Assembly: GCA_034336665.1 (NCBI GenBank)
Contig: CM067570.1
Coordinates: forward strand, 21,156,502 to 21,220,501
Source: Luscinia megarhynchos
Taxonomy: Eukaryota; Chordata; Aves; Passeriformes; Turdidae
Reading direction: 5' to 3'
DNA length: 64,000 bases
The position numbers and the translations under genes are program-made. Below, in pieces: positions 13,016 to 25,839 of this stretch (positions within the stretch are counted from its first letter, which is position 1; every line of letters begins with the position of its first letter). The notes beneath the pieces are model-generated. The model did not search any database. It was not told the DNA's origin and saw only the letters and a list, made by a program, of their open reading frames with translations.

Positions 13016-14470
13016 CCCTTCATTCTACCTATCCTCAGGAATGCTGACTTTCAAAATCCCCTCTTTATTGTGTTGGGTGAACAATGCTAAAAAAAGCTGC
13101 AAACCTGTCCTTACTGGCAGGTGCCAGCTTGCAGAATCAGATATGTGAGCTCCACTGTATCCTGAACAGGGCATCAGACACTGCAAGAAGTGTCAGATGG
13201 AGCTGCCTGTGCAACACCAAGGGTGTTGGGAGTAATAAAAGAGAGGCTGTGGTTGCCATATGATTTGCTTTTAGCTCTATGTTCCAAAGGGGAAAATTTA
13301 GTCCAACAGTAAAATTACAATAAATTTGGAAGATTTCTTAAGGTGTTTAGGGCTAATACATGCCTTGACTGCAGCTAAAGGTGTTGTTTATTATGTACTC
13401 CAGGAGGGAATTTTGCTGCAGTTCTTCAAGGTGAAGAACTGTGTTACTGTCATGAGAAAGATCTGAATAAGATGGCTAGAGTAACATTGCTAGAAGAGAA
13501 AATATCCAGAATGCGGAAGGACGAACCAGCAAGTGCTTACATTCTGAAAACTTGAATTTTAAAAAGTAAATTTAAAATAGCTTCAAAATATCTCTCTCAA
13601 ATAGTCCTCTTTTATTCCTTTCTCCCAGTTTTGAATTGAACTAGACAACTGAATTGCAGTGAGAAGGGTGTGGCCTCAGGACCCACAGTGGCATGATGCT
13701 GATGCAGGGGGCTCTGGTCAGTGTAGATTTCTAGAAGGAGAAAGCAAGCAGTCCCAGATCTGTAGTCTCACTGCTCACAATGCATATTTGCCCAAACAGC
13801 CAGAAGACAAGAAAAAGCCTTTTCTCTTAAGTTTGCACCTAGGTAATGAGCATACTTTTTTTCAAATGTATTTGACTCCTTCACCTAAGGAATAATTTGG
13901 TTGTTTTCAACAGCACGGTTTGCCTTTGCAGATGTAAAACACAAAAATGAATACAGCAACTCACATGGCTAATACCTAATTCCACTGTGATTTTTTCATG
14001 GTCTCTCCTGTCCACTGGCTCATTCTGCCTTGCTTCCTTACAGCCCTCTTCAAGTGCACTGAAGTGCAACTGATTCAGTTTTCCTGGGAATCTACAGTCT
14101 GAAAAAGAGGAAGTGCAATTCAGGGGTACACTCCAGGTGTCATATGGGAAAACACCCCAAGGAAAGTGAGAGGATAAAGAACCAAAAAGCAGAGGATAAA
14201 GGAAAGGTTGGAAATGTCTTGCTTCAAAAAGATAAAACGAGATTACCTTGGTTACTATGCAATCCACATAGTGGGTTCTTGACCTTTTTTTAAGAAATGA
14301 TCCCCGATTCACCATATGATCACCTATATTTGTAATAAATCAAATTAAAAATGTCACTTATTAGAACATTGAGGTTTGCTGTTCAAGTGATTAACTGAGA
14401 ATCATTTGTGTGATTAAATGCTGGGAAATAATTTGGTTGCATATGAACCTATAGCACAGTTCTCATTACA
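13016..14470. other. Background with unassigned open frames
   Basis: The longest frame is 144 codons on the minus strand (13881-14315). It is rich in Phe, Leu, Ser and Cys with scattered Arg and Lys, and has no signal peptide, transmembrane pattern or motif I recognise. A 78-codon plus frame (13659-13895) is likewise unrecognised. Neither has paired splice signals that would extend it. I regard both as chance frames. Confidence 0.5.
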
Positions 14471-14479
14471 CAGAAGTGC

Positions 14480-14905
14480 TGCATATTAGTTGAAGCAAAT
14501 TAACATTCAAAGAGTTTCTGGAGTGGCTCCTAATCACAGGCTGTTAATTACTATCATTACATTCAACTGCTGAAGAGACTAACTGAGGAATCAGTCTCAT
14601 GATCTTGGTATTTGAAAGTGATCTTCACCAATAAAAACACGTCAGACATACAGAAATTGCAAATTGCTGAATTTGCTGACGCAGTGGAAAATTCCGCTGA
14701 CTATAAGTACCCATCTGGTGATAGATGCATTCTTGACACAGTTTCAGTGTTTGGACTTAGGAAATAATGAGTATCAATGTCCTAGCTAGGGAATATGCAA
14801 AGATGAAGGAGCCCATTGTATCGTTAATTAAGGAAAGTAGTAGCAGAGCTCGTTCACAGATAAGTGACTGTACATAATAATCATGTATTTATGTGAGGAA
14901 CTGTT
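14480..14905. promoter_or_regulatory. Candidate conserved non-coding element
   Basis: Several CpGs survive in an otherwise CpG-poor region: ACACGTCAG near 14640, CTGACGCAG near 14680, TTCCGCTG near 14695, ATCGTTAATTAAGG near 14820, and GCTCGTTC near 14850. TGCTGACGCAG at 14674-14684 fits a MAF-type (MARE half-site) word, and CCGCTGAC follows about 20 bases later. A TTAATTAA homeodomain word and ATGCAAAG (POU-like) are also present. No open frame crosses it. The enhancer role is inferred from motif density and CpG retention; conservation across species was not tested. Confidence 0.4.
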
Positions 14906-17900
14906 ATGCTATATTACTAGAGTAGCAATTAGGTTTTCACAAAGTAGTTTTATTAAAAGGCATACTTATGTAATAAATAAACAATTAATTTCCATGGCAG
15001 ATTAATTACACATGGATTAAAATGGTCACCATGCTAAGTGAAACCTATAGAGGCAGATCTTACACAAAGGCAAATGTACAACTACAGACTTACAAATGAA
15101 TTTATTTTTCACTTGTAAGTCAAAAACTTGCATGCATGAATTTCAGGATGGATGTCTCTGTAAAAAGCAGTATATGATTCTTGCATGAAGGAAAGACTCA
15201 AGCTTTCTGTACTCAAGGGATATGGCAGGCCAGCCTATAAACTCAAGCAAAGAGAAGAGAGGAATCTCTTGAAAATATCAGATGCCCCACTTAGAATCTG
15301 TAACCTGAAGATGTGAGAGATCTTTCCTGTGGGGTCTTCTAACATATTTTCTTACCTTGGTCTTTAATTTACAATAAAAAGAACAGGGAGGGGATAGCTC
15401 TAATTTCATCCATATGGCAGGGAACAATTAACATGCTTTCCCTGATACAGAATAGGCCAATAGATTTTAGAATTGATATATTGTTTCTCTTATTTTTCAC
15501 ATAACTCTAAATTATATTCAAAACAGTTCAATGACATAGAATAGCCAGATGCTGTAGTACATTAGTATTTCATAAAAATATGGTTTTAACACTTTTTCAG
15601 TTCATGAAGTATCTGTAAACAGACAACTACCTTCTTGAATACATTCACTATTGGAAGTTATTGTACTATAACACAGGGAAATAATTTCTGATTAGGTGCT
15701 TATTCACAAAATAATTTGCTGCAGATACTCTACAGTCCTGTTGATGGCATGCTGGAAAAGCCAACAAGATTTTCTGGATAGAAAAAGGGTTACTGCACTT
15801 CTGAGATGATGGTCACCTAAAGACAACATATTGAGAGTTTTGCATGCTCTAAATGTTTAGGAACTCCAAAAACTCAAACACATTTCAAAGAAATGCAATC
15901 TCTTTTTGGGTGTTGTCAATCATGGGAGGTGGTACACTGAGAATACCAGCTCAGAAAACTGCATGCCAAAGCAGCGTATAAATTTAGTAAATTCTCCTTC
16001 AAAGTAAATTAATGTTCTGAATTGTCCAGTCCATACTGATGGACAAATACAAATTAGGATACAAATCTTGCCTTTGAACGTGCACATCAAGCTCCTGTTG
16101 CATTCCAGACTAATGAACACCATTTATTTTCTGTAATTTATTTGAAATATCTTAGAAGACACTTACTGATATAATGGCTCCTTCTCTTGAACCTCTGCCT
16201 CAAGTTTGAAGCCCAGCTCTCCACATGGAGACAAAAACCAGCTGATCCCTTCACAGCTGCCCCAAGCAGAGAATTGTCTGTCACCACAGGGGTGGCACTC
16301 TAGGGAGATCAAAATTCCCAGTAGTGCCTCAGCTTACTCAAACTGAATCCTAATCATCTCACACAACTAAACTGCCCATCTTCTTGTCTGGTTTGGATCT
16401 TTGCTGCAGGCTGCCTGTGTTGTGCAAAGCTTTGTCCTTACTAAAGATCTAGCAGGGACAATGACACTTCTTTCCAGGTTGTAGAAGCACGATCAATGAC
16501 CCCAATATGTGCCTTGTCACCATAACATGTGACATTCAGAAGAAACCACCCTTTCTGTCCTTTTGACACATCCTTTTTTTGCATGGAAATTTTGTCCAGT
16601 TAACTTACCTCATTTATTAAATCAGCAAAGTACTGCATGATGTTTAAAACACAGCAACTTTATTACTAAAAATCAGACTGTGTATTATTCAAATTCCCAG
16701 AAGATTAACTGTAAACTAAAATAGTAAGTTTCAAGATGAAAGATACCTACATGTGTTTAATGGTTTCTTGATCACATTAGAGTCTCTGCTGGAGTAATCA
16801 CTACACAGAGTTCAAGTAATTAAACATTATTTCTTTCATTGCAACTGTAAGTTATGTGTCCTTTTGGTTAAACGTGATTTTTGTGGGTTGTGGTTATCCA
16901 GATTGTCTCAGTGATAAATTTTTCCTGCACAATTGATTAAATATATATTTTGCCAGTTTATGTTAAAATGTATTTGTTCATTGTTTTAAGTGTGGATGGC
17001 TGCAAAGAATGGAAGCCAGGAAGAGAGTAGCAACGTGACAGTCAAACACGTGCAGAAGGGACTTGCCTCAGGTAATCCTTGCATTGCAAGACCTTGCCTG
17101 GAAAACACAAAGGTGTTGCCCAGAAAAAGGTTTCACCAGGGACCCCAAGGAGAGCAGCACAGGCAGTCAGCCACAAACACAGACAAAATGCTTCAGTTAG
17201 CTCAGGGCACGTTCTGAACATACAAATCAATGACAATTAAAGCAGATTATGAAAAAGCAATAGTAGATAGTTGGGTCTTTGTGTGATTAAAGTGAGCTGA
17301 AAGTGCAGGGCCAGATTCTTCTCATGGGTTAGAGATTACTGTACCCCTGAGGAGGCAAAGTCTCTGGTTTCCTGGGGACCTTTGAACCCATTCCTGATGG
17401 GAGCTCACGTAATGACTGGGGGCTGGTTCTAGTATTGAGGCTCTGCTGTTGCTGCAGGCACAGTAACTCAACTGCCCATGCTCAGGCAAGACTTATTGCT
17501 GCAGCAACTCCTGTCATTTTTTGGGGATACTTTGGGTCAGTTTTAGTGTATCTTTGATTGGCCTGTTTCTAAAAATGATCTTACAAGAATCCAAAGGCCA
17601 CAAACAATGCTTGAAAATATAAACTGGATTAGGACAGATATCCTCCTGCATCTGTACTTCCACTCCAACAGCTCTGGTTCTTTAGGAAGAGAGTAAAATA
17701 TCTAAGATGTGTGCAGAGTAATTTCTCCTCAGCTATATTAACCTAATTTCCAGTAACCCCGCTGTTTATGGACTGGCTGTATTGAATGTTTTCTCAGGAT
17801 TAGTTCATTTAATTATTACCAAATAGCTCAAATATCTATGAATTAATGTAATTACTTTAAAAAGTCATTAATAATTTTGGTCTTTAGGATATCCTGTGGC

Positions 17901-19200
17901 AAGGAGTTCCTCAGGACCATTGCTATTTGAACTTGACAGAGCTCTACCAATCCAAGGACTCTGACCCATTGAACTGAAGCAATTTTTCTTGAAAGCCACC
18001 CACAAGAATAAAGAGTAGCAACAGCTGTAGAGAATCTATCATATAACAGCAGTGTGTTCAAGAGAGATACTTTCCTTAAAGAGGTAAAAATAACCAGGCA
18101 GTTTGCACAGTTTTCAGTGGAAGAATTATATGTACACTTTAGGAAGTAAGAGAAGTGAGTTTCCACATTTGTGAATGAACACAACTGTACAAAACCAGGT
18201 ATAAAAGCAAATAAACTTTAAGGTTCCCTGCTGCAAAATTAGTGAAGTGCTTTCAGCACAGATATAATGAATGTGCTCAAGGCTTTTGGCTACAGGGAGA
18301 ATTCTGGTTCTGGAGATCTGCACAAACTGCAAAAGCTAGGAAGAATATTACAGGAGAAAAATGAAATGCAATTAACTAAAGATTATTTTAAGGCAAAAGT
18401 AGGTCTGAAAAGTTCCATCCATAAACATACTGAAAGAAAGCTTGAGGTTGACAGGGTACATGACCTGAAGAGATTGCTACTATGAGATGCTAAAAATGAT
18501 TTCACAATAAATCAAAGCTTCAGCTGGAGATATGAAGTCAACACATAAACTTGGGAAAGTGAAATAGCAGAAATAACCTACAAATTAAATGCATACAGTG
18601 AGGGTGGTATTATTGCTGTCTATTTCAATTAATAACTACTCTCTCTTATCAGTAATCAAATTATTTAGCAGTGCAAATGGGGACATTAAGGGTCCAACAC
18701 AACTGGAGGGATGTTGCAATCCCTGACAACCATGTTATTTTTCAGTGGCACATAGACTTGCAAACCTGAGAACAAGCAATGCCACAAAGGAAGTTTGATC
18801 TTATGTGTGTTTGAATAAACACTGGGGCAAAAACTTCTGTATAGCCAATATCATATCAAAACAGCATGGGCAATGCATCACAGCTTAGGAACTGGAGTTA
18901 CATAGAGTGTAGGTCGGTACAGAACTACCAGCAGTTGGTGTCAGAACTCAGAAATCAAGGGGCACCACCTGAACCCAAGTAAACAGTTTTATTCAAGTGT
19001 ACCTGATTGCCCTGAGCCAGTGTCCTCTACCAGCAAGGACTGATAGAATCTGGCAATCCACCATAGTTCCATCACAGCAGAAGAATATGTCTATGTATGG
19101 AAATGAGAGGAAGACCTTTGTTGCTGTGAATGGAACACGTCTTCCCAAATTACCCAAACTTCACAGCTAAGTGACAGTAACACTGATCTGCAGTGGTAGC
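14906..19200. other. AT-rich background, no gene seen
   Basis: No recognisable protein, RNA or mobile element. Around 16800-16960 the sequence (GTAATTAAACATT, TTAAACGTGATT, ACAATTGATTAAAT) has faint CNE texture. 17280-17500 is slightly GC-richer without an assignable origin. The minus-strand frame at 17852-18184 (110 codons) shows no domain. Confidence 0.55.
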
Positions 19201-20330
19201 TGGGAATGGTGGTAGAGGAACAGGCCAAAGCTGGGAACAAAGACAAGTATAAGTTTAGAGGATGCAGAAACAGTTTGCCAACACCTCTGTCAACCTTCAA
19301 GATGCAATTCTACATCTTCATAATCAGAAGCAACATCAATGCATTGCATTATCTCTGTGGTGGGCTCACTCTTTCTCCCCAAATACTTCAGTGTCCCTCC
19401 TTCTGTCACTGGAAAGCTACCAATCACAGCCCCTGATGTCTCACCAGTAATTCTTCCTCTTGCTTTCCAAAAGCAATTGCTGCATTCACAGCACTCACAG
19501 GAAATCAATTTCTGCATCCTGCCAGATCACCAACTGCTTCCAGCACCTCCCAGCCCAGCTCCATCCATGCTGCCCTTCCGCTCGCTGGCAGCAGCTTTCG
19601 GGAGCTTTCTCTGCCAGTGCTGCTTTGCTCTTAGACACAGGCTCTTGGAAGGAGTGGAACAAAGCTCTTCAGTGCTACCCTGAAATCTTAAAAACACTCT
19701 TTTCCCATCAGTGCCATACAAAGATAAAAAGGAAAAAACACAACCAATTTCAGCTCCGGTGTGAAGTGTGACATTTCAAAGGAGTCTATGGCAGATATTT
19801 GTATGGCAGATACCTCACAGTTGTTCAGAAACCTCCTTTACTCTCTGGTGTAATTATAGCATTTTTATAGAATTATTAGGAGCAATTCCATGTAGTTTTT
19901 CTGCCTGCAGAGTGCAGCAAAAACCACACTGTCTGAATGCGAGTTGGGCTACTCCTTGCTCACCTCCATAGTCTGTGGTCACCTCAAACAGGAAAGGGAA
20001 GGGGGCTCACCTCATCCTGCCAGTTGTTTTCCCTTCATCTTAACTCATCCTTGAAAGCCAGTGTGCTAGAACAGAGCAGCCATCCCCATGCACCTGCTAA
20101 GCAGTGAGAATAACTTAATCCAACAGAGGAGTGTCAGTGGGCTTTGCAAAGAAAGGCTTGGTAAATAGAGGGAGAATCCAAACCACAGAGACTGGAGAAT
20201 ACTTGCCCACAGCCATGCAGGTGAATGTGGCACAGCAAAGCCCAAACCCCACAACTCCAGACTTGGCCATGAGTTACCCAGGACATCAAAGCACAGCCTT
20301 TGTTTCCTTTCAGCTCTCCAACACGAGTAC
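19201..20330. other. GC-richer patch with overlapping open frames, unassigned
   Basis: Frames in three registers overlap on plus (114 codons at 19339-19683, 103 codons at 19460-19771) together with minus frames. This is the pattern of stop-poor sequence rather than a gene. Around 19575-19615 there is a small CpG-bearing core (TTCCGCTCGCTGGCAG, TTTCGGGAGC). No terminal repeats, tandem structure or protein similarity was noticed. An eroded retroelement is possible. Confidence 0.3.
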
Positions 20331-20755
20331 TTGACTAAGGTAACAGTAACAGGAAACTACAAGAGAGTTTTCCAGCTGCCTGTTAATCTTGGTGCACATT
20401 TAGAGCAACAGTTCCACCACACGGATGCAAAATCTAGAAAATATACAGCTAGCTATTTCAGGCCAATACAAACAGTACAAATACCATTATTTGCAAGAGG
20501 GCACGTTGCATTTATCAGGATTACTTCAGCCTTTGAGTTTTTTGTATGACTTTTCCCCTTTTCTTTTTGCCCCAGGAATTCTAATGAATATGTGTGTGCA
20601 TGTGTAGGGGATGCCATTTCAGTCATACTGCAGTAGGTAATGTTAAAAATGTGTACCCCTTCAAAATCACAAAGATGTGAGTGGTAACCTCTTCTGCTTT
20701 GAGAGACAGGCCTGCAGCACTGAGCAGCTAAATGCTTTCCTGTGGCAGCAGTATT
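20331..20755. other. Background, nothing assigned
   Basis: Mixed-composition sequence. GCAAGAGGGCACGTTGC near 20491-20507 retains a CpG but is isolated. Otherwise no feature. Confidence 0.45.
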
Positions 20756-20759
20756 TTTC

Positions 20760-21005
20760 CGTGGCTGCGTGCTGCTGAAGTGTTTATCTTTGCTCGAGTC
20801 GCCTGGATATTGCAAAGCTACTTGAAATGATTCATGGGTCTGACAGATGTCTGGTACAGCTGGATGTGTCCTTGATTATCCCAAAAGTCTGGACAATGCT
20901 GTCATTCACCATTGCCCAAATTATCTCTGTATTGACTGCAGAAGCCTCTGTGACAGTACTGTAATGGCTAATTACCCAGGATACCTTTGATACTTACTTT
21001 ATAAT
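20760..21005. promoter_or_regulatory. Candidate conserved non-coding element
   Basis: This non-repetitive block begins with TTTGCTCGAGTCGCC, which has two CpGs and a CTCGAG box. It contains TGACAGATG and TGACAG-type TALE words, TGTCATTCACCATTG and GGCTAATTACCC, a classic TAATTA homeodomain word. The texture resembles vertebrate enhancers. There is no coding potential. Conservation is not tested. Confidence 0.35.
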
Positions 21006-24000
21006 GCTTTAGAAGAGTTAAAAAAAAAAGAGTGAGACAGAGGGAGTGAAAAGGAAAGAATTGGAGCAAAAACATGCCAGTGAAATTAATACTCTTATAC
21101 ATCCTAAAACAGTATATGCTTTACTCTACATGAGGCTATATGGCATGGGCTATTTATATTCAGCCTGTCCTTTGAAAATAGTCAGATTTCCAGCAAAACA
21201 AGTAAGGAGGAAATGCAAAGAATCCTGACAATGATAAGTCACGGACAATAGAAGGAGCTATTAGCCAGGAGAGAATTATATGTAAAACATTCTTGAAAAG
21301 AAGATGATGAGCAGCCATTTGCCTGCTTTATATGTTGCTGGGAAAAATAACGTTCTGCTTAGTATATAACAAAGACTGTCACAGGCAGAAATGCTAAACA
21401 TGTATATTGTTAGCTTGTAAAGCTGCCTATAAGGAGGTATGAAAGTAAAGGTCTCCTTTTCCCATGCTATCATTAGTGTGCTTTGAAAAAAGCAGTTTCT
21501 GTAACATACAAGTGTATTAAGAAGAGGGGTGAAGGAAGATAGAGTACAAAAATCTCATTTTAGTGATGATGAGGTCTTAATGACAACTCATGTGAAAAAT
21601 AATAGCAAATCTCTGCTTTTTAGGGTTGTCTCTCTCCTGGTTCAGCATGGGTCCTGACTAGAAAAATATGTGTAAATCTTTTCCCCCCGAGTTTCAACCA
21701 ATTCAGAAATTGCCCAAGATTCACCATGGTGAAGTTCTTCCCACAAAGTCAGAGATGACATTCCTATTGGCTTTGATGAGAGAAGAATTTACTTACCAGA
21801 ACCAAACCTTCCAGTTCAGACTCATCTATACTGAACTAGAAGATGCCACCCCAGTAGCTTCTGTGGTGATGAACAGATGATTCTGCCCAGACACCAAATT
21901 AGAATTAGGTGACCCAATTGCACCTGCCTAATTCTGCCTTAGTGACATCAATATAGAGAGTATAAAAAGAAAGATCACACCTTTGATCATGTGTTTGTTC
22001 ATCTTGCTTTATATTTATCTTTGTTACCTCAGAGTAAATAATGTGTTTGTTAGAAGGTGATGGATTACTGACAAAAACATTTGGATATCCCTTCGGATAA
22101 AAAGAATAACTTTCTTTATAACTCAGAAATTAACAGTCAAGTTAAATACTTAGAGAAAAGTGCCATTTCCCTGCTTTTCAGGCCCTGCAAAGAGTTTATG
22201 TTTTTTGCAGGTATATATGTTATACAAAATCACTCACTAAAATATAACTATTGAATAAAAAACAACAAATAGAATGTTTGCTGTTTAAAATGAAAGGGTT
22301 ATCCATTAATTTTATTTGGGTCGAAGATAACATGCTATTATTTATATTTCTTACTGTGATGGCATTATTTTTACAATTAGGGTTATGCTACTGTTATTTA
22401 AATTTCAAAAAATTTCTTTTTATGGCTGAAAATTTCCTTACCTTTCATTAAAAGCAGAAGTGTCTATTTCTCAATCTGTTACAATATCTGTAAAAATTAA
22501 GAAATAAGTTTTCAACATTTGTAGTGTGGGAACTAACCACAGACAATCACAGGAAAATATTGTTTACCTCTTTGCATATTCATGGCACTGCACATGGAAA
22601 GACTACACATTAAATATTGAGCAGAATAGAAATGTCCATAGTCCCATTGCTCAAGCTTCTGGAGGCTCAGACTCAAGTGCATGCAGAAAAATAAAGTTTC
22701 TACTTCTTCAGTGTGAGCTAAATCCTGACTGCTAAAAAATCTTGCAAAACTTTGTTATAAGGCAGGACAAATATTTGGTAGCACAGGCTCACTGAGAACA
22801 TGCAGCAAGGTGTCAGCAAAGGACCTGCCCTGAAAACATGTATTTGAAACTGGTAACAAGTATTAGAAAAGTTTGGCTAGAATAAAGCAATCTAATCTAA
22901 ATAATCACTTGTCCTGATTTCAGTTTTAATTTTCCAGCATCTCAATACCCTGAAGACATACATGGGAGCTGAATGTATAAATGCAAACTGTCAGAGAAAT
23001 GACAAGAGAATTCAAGCACTTTTGTCTGCTAGAAATACAGACCCTTTCTCATGCAGTCCTTCTGAGCTGAGCTGAGTAACAGAATAATTTCTGGTATTTA
23101 CCTTTTCAGCTGCCTAAACAGGATTGTGTGATGCTGGGAATACAGAAAACCCCGAGGTTGTTTAACACCAGGTATATTTGGTGACAGGATTTGCAGTGCA
23201 TTAGATTCCAACTCTGAACTTCCCAATAGCTTTTGATCACACTGTGGTGGTACAATTACTGATTACTTAATTTGGGGCTATACATACAAACTGTCTAAGA
23301 TGAGTGTATGCCTTGCTTTCCTTGAACTCAACATGTAGGAGTGAGCCATTGACTCATGGTGTTCTGATGTGGAACTGTAGAGGCTGTGCTTTTACTGGAA
23401 ATTTGTGAAAATATTTAATTTACAAACAAACAAACCAACCAACCAAACCAAAGCACTCTCATATTTTGCATTTTCATACAATTCACTTACTGGTATGGCT
23501 GGGGCTGGATGGGGGAGCATGAAAAGGTGGCACAGAGCAGTCTCTGCCCATCCTCAGCCCTTAAACCACGCTTGATGGTGGAGCCAAGAGATCACCACAG
23601 CAGGTACTGCCCCTTATGTTTCAGTACCTCTTCCTTTTGTTCTAAATTATTGAATATTTTAAAGATGTATTTTATATCAATATTCCATGCCTGTGCTACT
23701 GGGGATGAAGTACTTGATAGACTCACCAGCCAGGTACCCAAGGAGTGCATGTTCCCTGCTTTGACTGGGAATCTTTGTACCATGATTTTCAAGGGACCAC
23801 ATATTTGTACCTGCAGGACTTCAGATGAGTTTTGGAGAGAAGGTCCATAGCACTTCCTAAGAAAGGCTGTGTCTGGGACTCCCAAACTAATCTCTCACTT
23901 TCTTCTTCCTAGTCACTTTTGAAAATCTAGAATTAAAGAAAAAGAATTATGTGACATAGATTTTAGGTGCCAAAACAGACTGTTAACCATGAAATAGTGT

Positions 24001-24540
24001 GACAGTAATGGCATCCACCCAGTGGCTTTTCCATAGTCTCAAACTTTGAACAGCATCATTCTCTAAGAAAACACTCTCCCAGCCACCTGGTCAGAGCCAA
24101 ATTTCTCCTCTCTCATCTCTTGTCCAATTACAGGTAACAAAGTTAATTGTTTTACCACAACAACTCAAGGCTGAGAATTGCAGTCACATTGCCTTTACTC
24201 CTAAAAGGAATTTCTATGAGTCTTCCTGACTGGGTTTGAGCCAGACCATACATTTATGCTCAGATCCAGATGGGACCTGAATTGGGACTAGCCAATTCAT
24301 GATCATGGAATGAGAACTAGGATGCATAACAGGTTGTATGTGGAACAAAAATAATTCACCTCTCCAGTGACTTTGTTTTGGGAACACAGGAAATAGATAA
24401 GGAAAATGTTTTTTAAAGGAAAGGGGGCCTGAGCTCTGCAGAGAAAGTGCTGTGCCCTGGTCACATCCCATGGCAATGACTGCAGGGGGACTGCATGAAT
24501 TTCTTTTATGCTTCCTATGGAAAAGAGGCAAAATGTGAAC
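21006..24540. other. AT-rich background, no gene seen
   Basis: An A run near 21022, short open frames only (up to 113 codons at 23509-23850 plus and 105 codons at 24214-24531 minus), none recognisable. 22240-22500 is very AT-rich. Apart from the microsatellite listed separately, I see no repeats or RNA genes. Confidence 0.55.
23422..23452. repeat. CAAA/CAAC tetranucleotide microsatellite
   Basis: Repeated CAAA units pass into CCAA units over about 30 bases with no other structure. It is an ordinary short microsatellite. Confidence 0.85.
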
Positions 24541-24599
24541 TGCGGAGCTTCAATTCACTTTATACTAATCCAACAATTCAGAAATGCTAATTTTAGTTA

Positions 24600-25130
24600 A
24601 AACTTCCTTTAGTATGCAGGAAATATGCTATACTCCTAGGGCTTAAGAGTTTTACTGCAATTTTGTTTTAATACCTTAAATTAAATACTTGGCAAGAGAC
24701 GACAAAATGGGCATTTTTGCATAGGCAATATTTCCTTGGATTTAAAGGCTGGCAAACACAATTTTTGCCATTTGCCATTTTAAAGGACTTTACCACAATA
24801 TATAAAATATTGTATTAGTTATCTTCACCAGAGTTTTTGAAAGATCTAGAGGGCTGGGAGCAAAAAAGAATCTGTTCAGAAAACTGTCACAGAGCCCCGT
24901 ATATCTCAGTATTACAACTACTAATAAGATCATTGCAACTTTCTTGACAGCTCTTACACACATTTACAATTCCAATGATTAAAAGTTGCAACCATATTAT
25001 AAACTTCACCACATGATATTTTCCAATAATACAAACAGCCTTTGCAGCTAAGGTAACATGAAATTCAAAGGAGAATTTTGATTACATCTAATCTGATAAA
25101 GAAATTAAATCATAAGCATGCTTATTTCAA
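24600..25130. promoter_or_regulatory. Candidate conserved non-coding element (cluster part 1)
   Basis: AT-rich yet non-repetitive sequence with paired NFI-like and TTTGCCAT words near 24750-24780 (GGCTGGCAAACACAATTTTTG, read with care because halves are split) and AAGAGACGACAAAATGGGC near 24700, which retains a CpG. It leads directly into denser CNE-like sequence. No open frame is significant. The call is by texture only. Confidence 0.3.
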
Positions 25131-25389
25131 CCAACAAGGAAAGAAAGCAAAATAATACATCAAATCCCTGACTAAGCAGTCACAATAGACCTTTAAATAA
25201 CCCAACTTTCTACCATATTTTATTATCCTCTCCGAGTTTTATAGCATTATCTGCTATAGAAATGTAGGGAGATTTGTAAAACACTATAGCATTTAAGTCA
25301 TTACATTTTATAGCTAATTTCTAATGTGGATTTGATTTTTTACGAGCACAAAAAGAATCTAATTTGCATTAGTGACAGTAACTAGAGAA

Positions 25390-25800
25390 ATTTAACACCT
25401 GGCACTGGTTGTACCAGAAATTGAATATTAGTTACTTGGGTGCTAAAAAGCACATTCATACCTTCAAGGGGGATTTTTCATTTATTTATGCTGTACCCTC
25501 ATGTTTATCATTACAAAAGTGTTCTTGCATCACGGTGGAGGAAAACTGTCAGGAATGTAAAAATACCATGCACTCGATAAAGGGAGTTTGCAGCAACAGC
25601 AGCAAAATGAATCATTTATACACTAAAGAATGTACAAACCCAGAAATAAATCTCCATTGAGATATAAAATTAGAACAGCAGCAATGTACAGACAATTCAT
25701 TTCCATGAATGCTTTTTATTTATTTCTCCACAGATACTGCTGCTTTCTTGGAGCAATGTATTAGACCCAAATTAAACCTCCATTTAAGGAGGAAAAAAAA
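25390..25800. promoter_or_regulatory. Candidate conserved non-coding element (cluster part 2)
   Basis: Non-repetitive sequence containing GCATCACGGTGGAGG and GCACTCGATAAAGG (retained CpGs), GCAGCAACAGCAGC, and ACCTCCATTTAAGGAGG, a short inverted repeat of CCTCC/GGAGG around an AT centre near 25780. An 83-codon frame (25409-25660) is Cys-rich but matches no family I know. I regard it as regulatory in character. Confidence 0.35.
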
Positions 25801-25839
25801 CCCCAACAAACTATAGCTGACATGAAAAAGAACCACATT

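Noticed and set aside
13881..14315. 144-codon minus-strand frame
   Set aside because: No recognisable motif, no signal peptide or membrane pattern, no splice partners.
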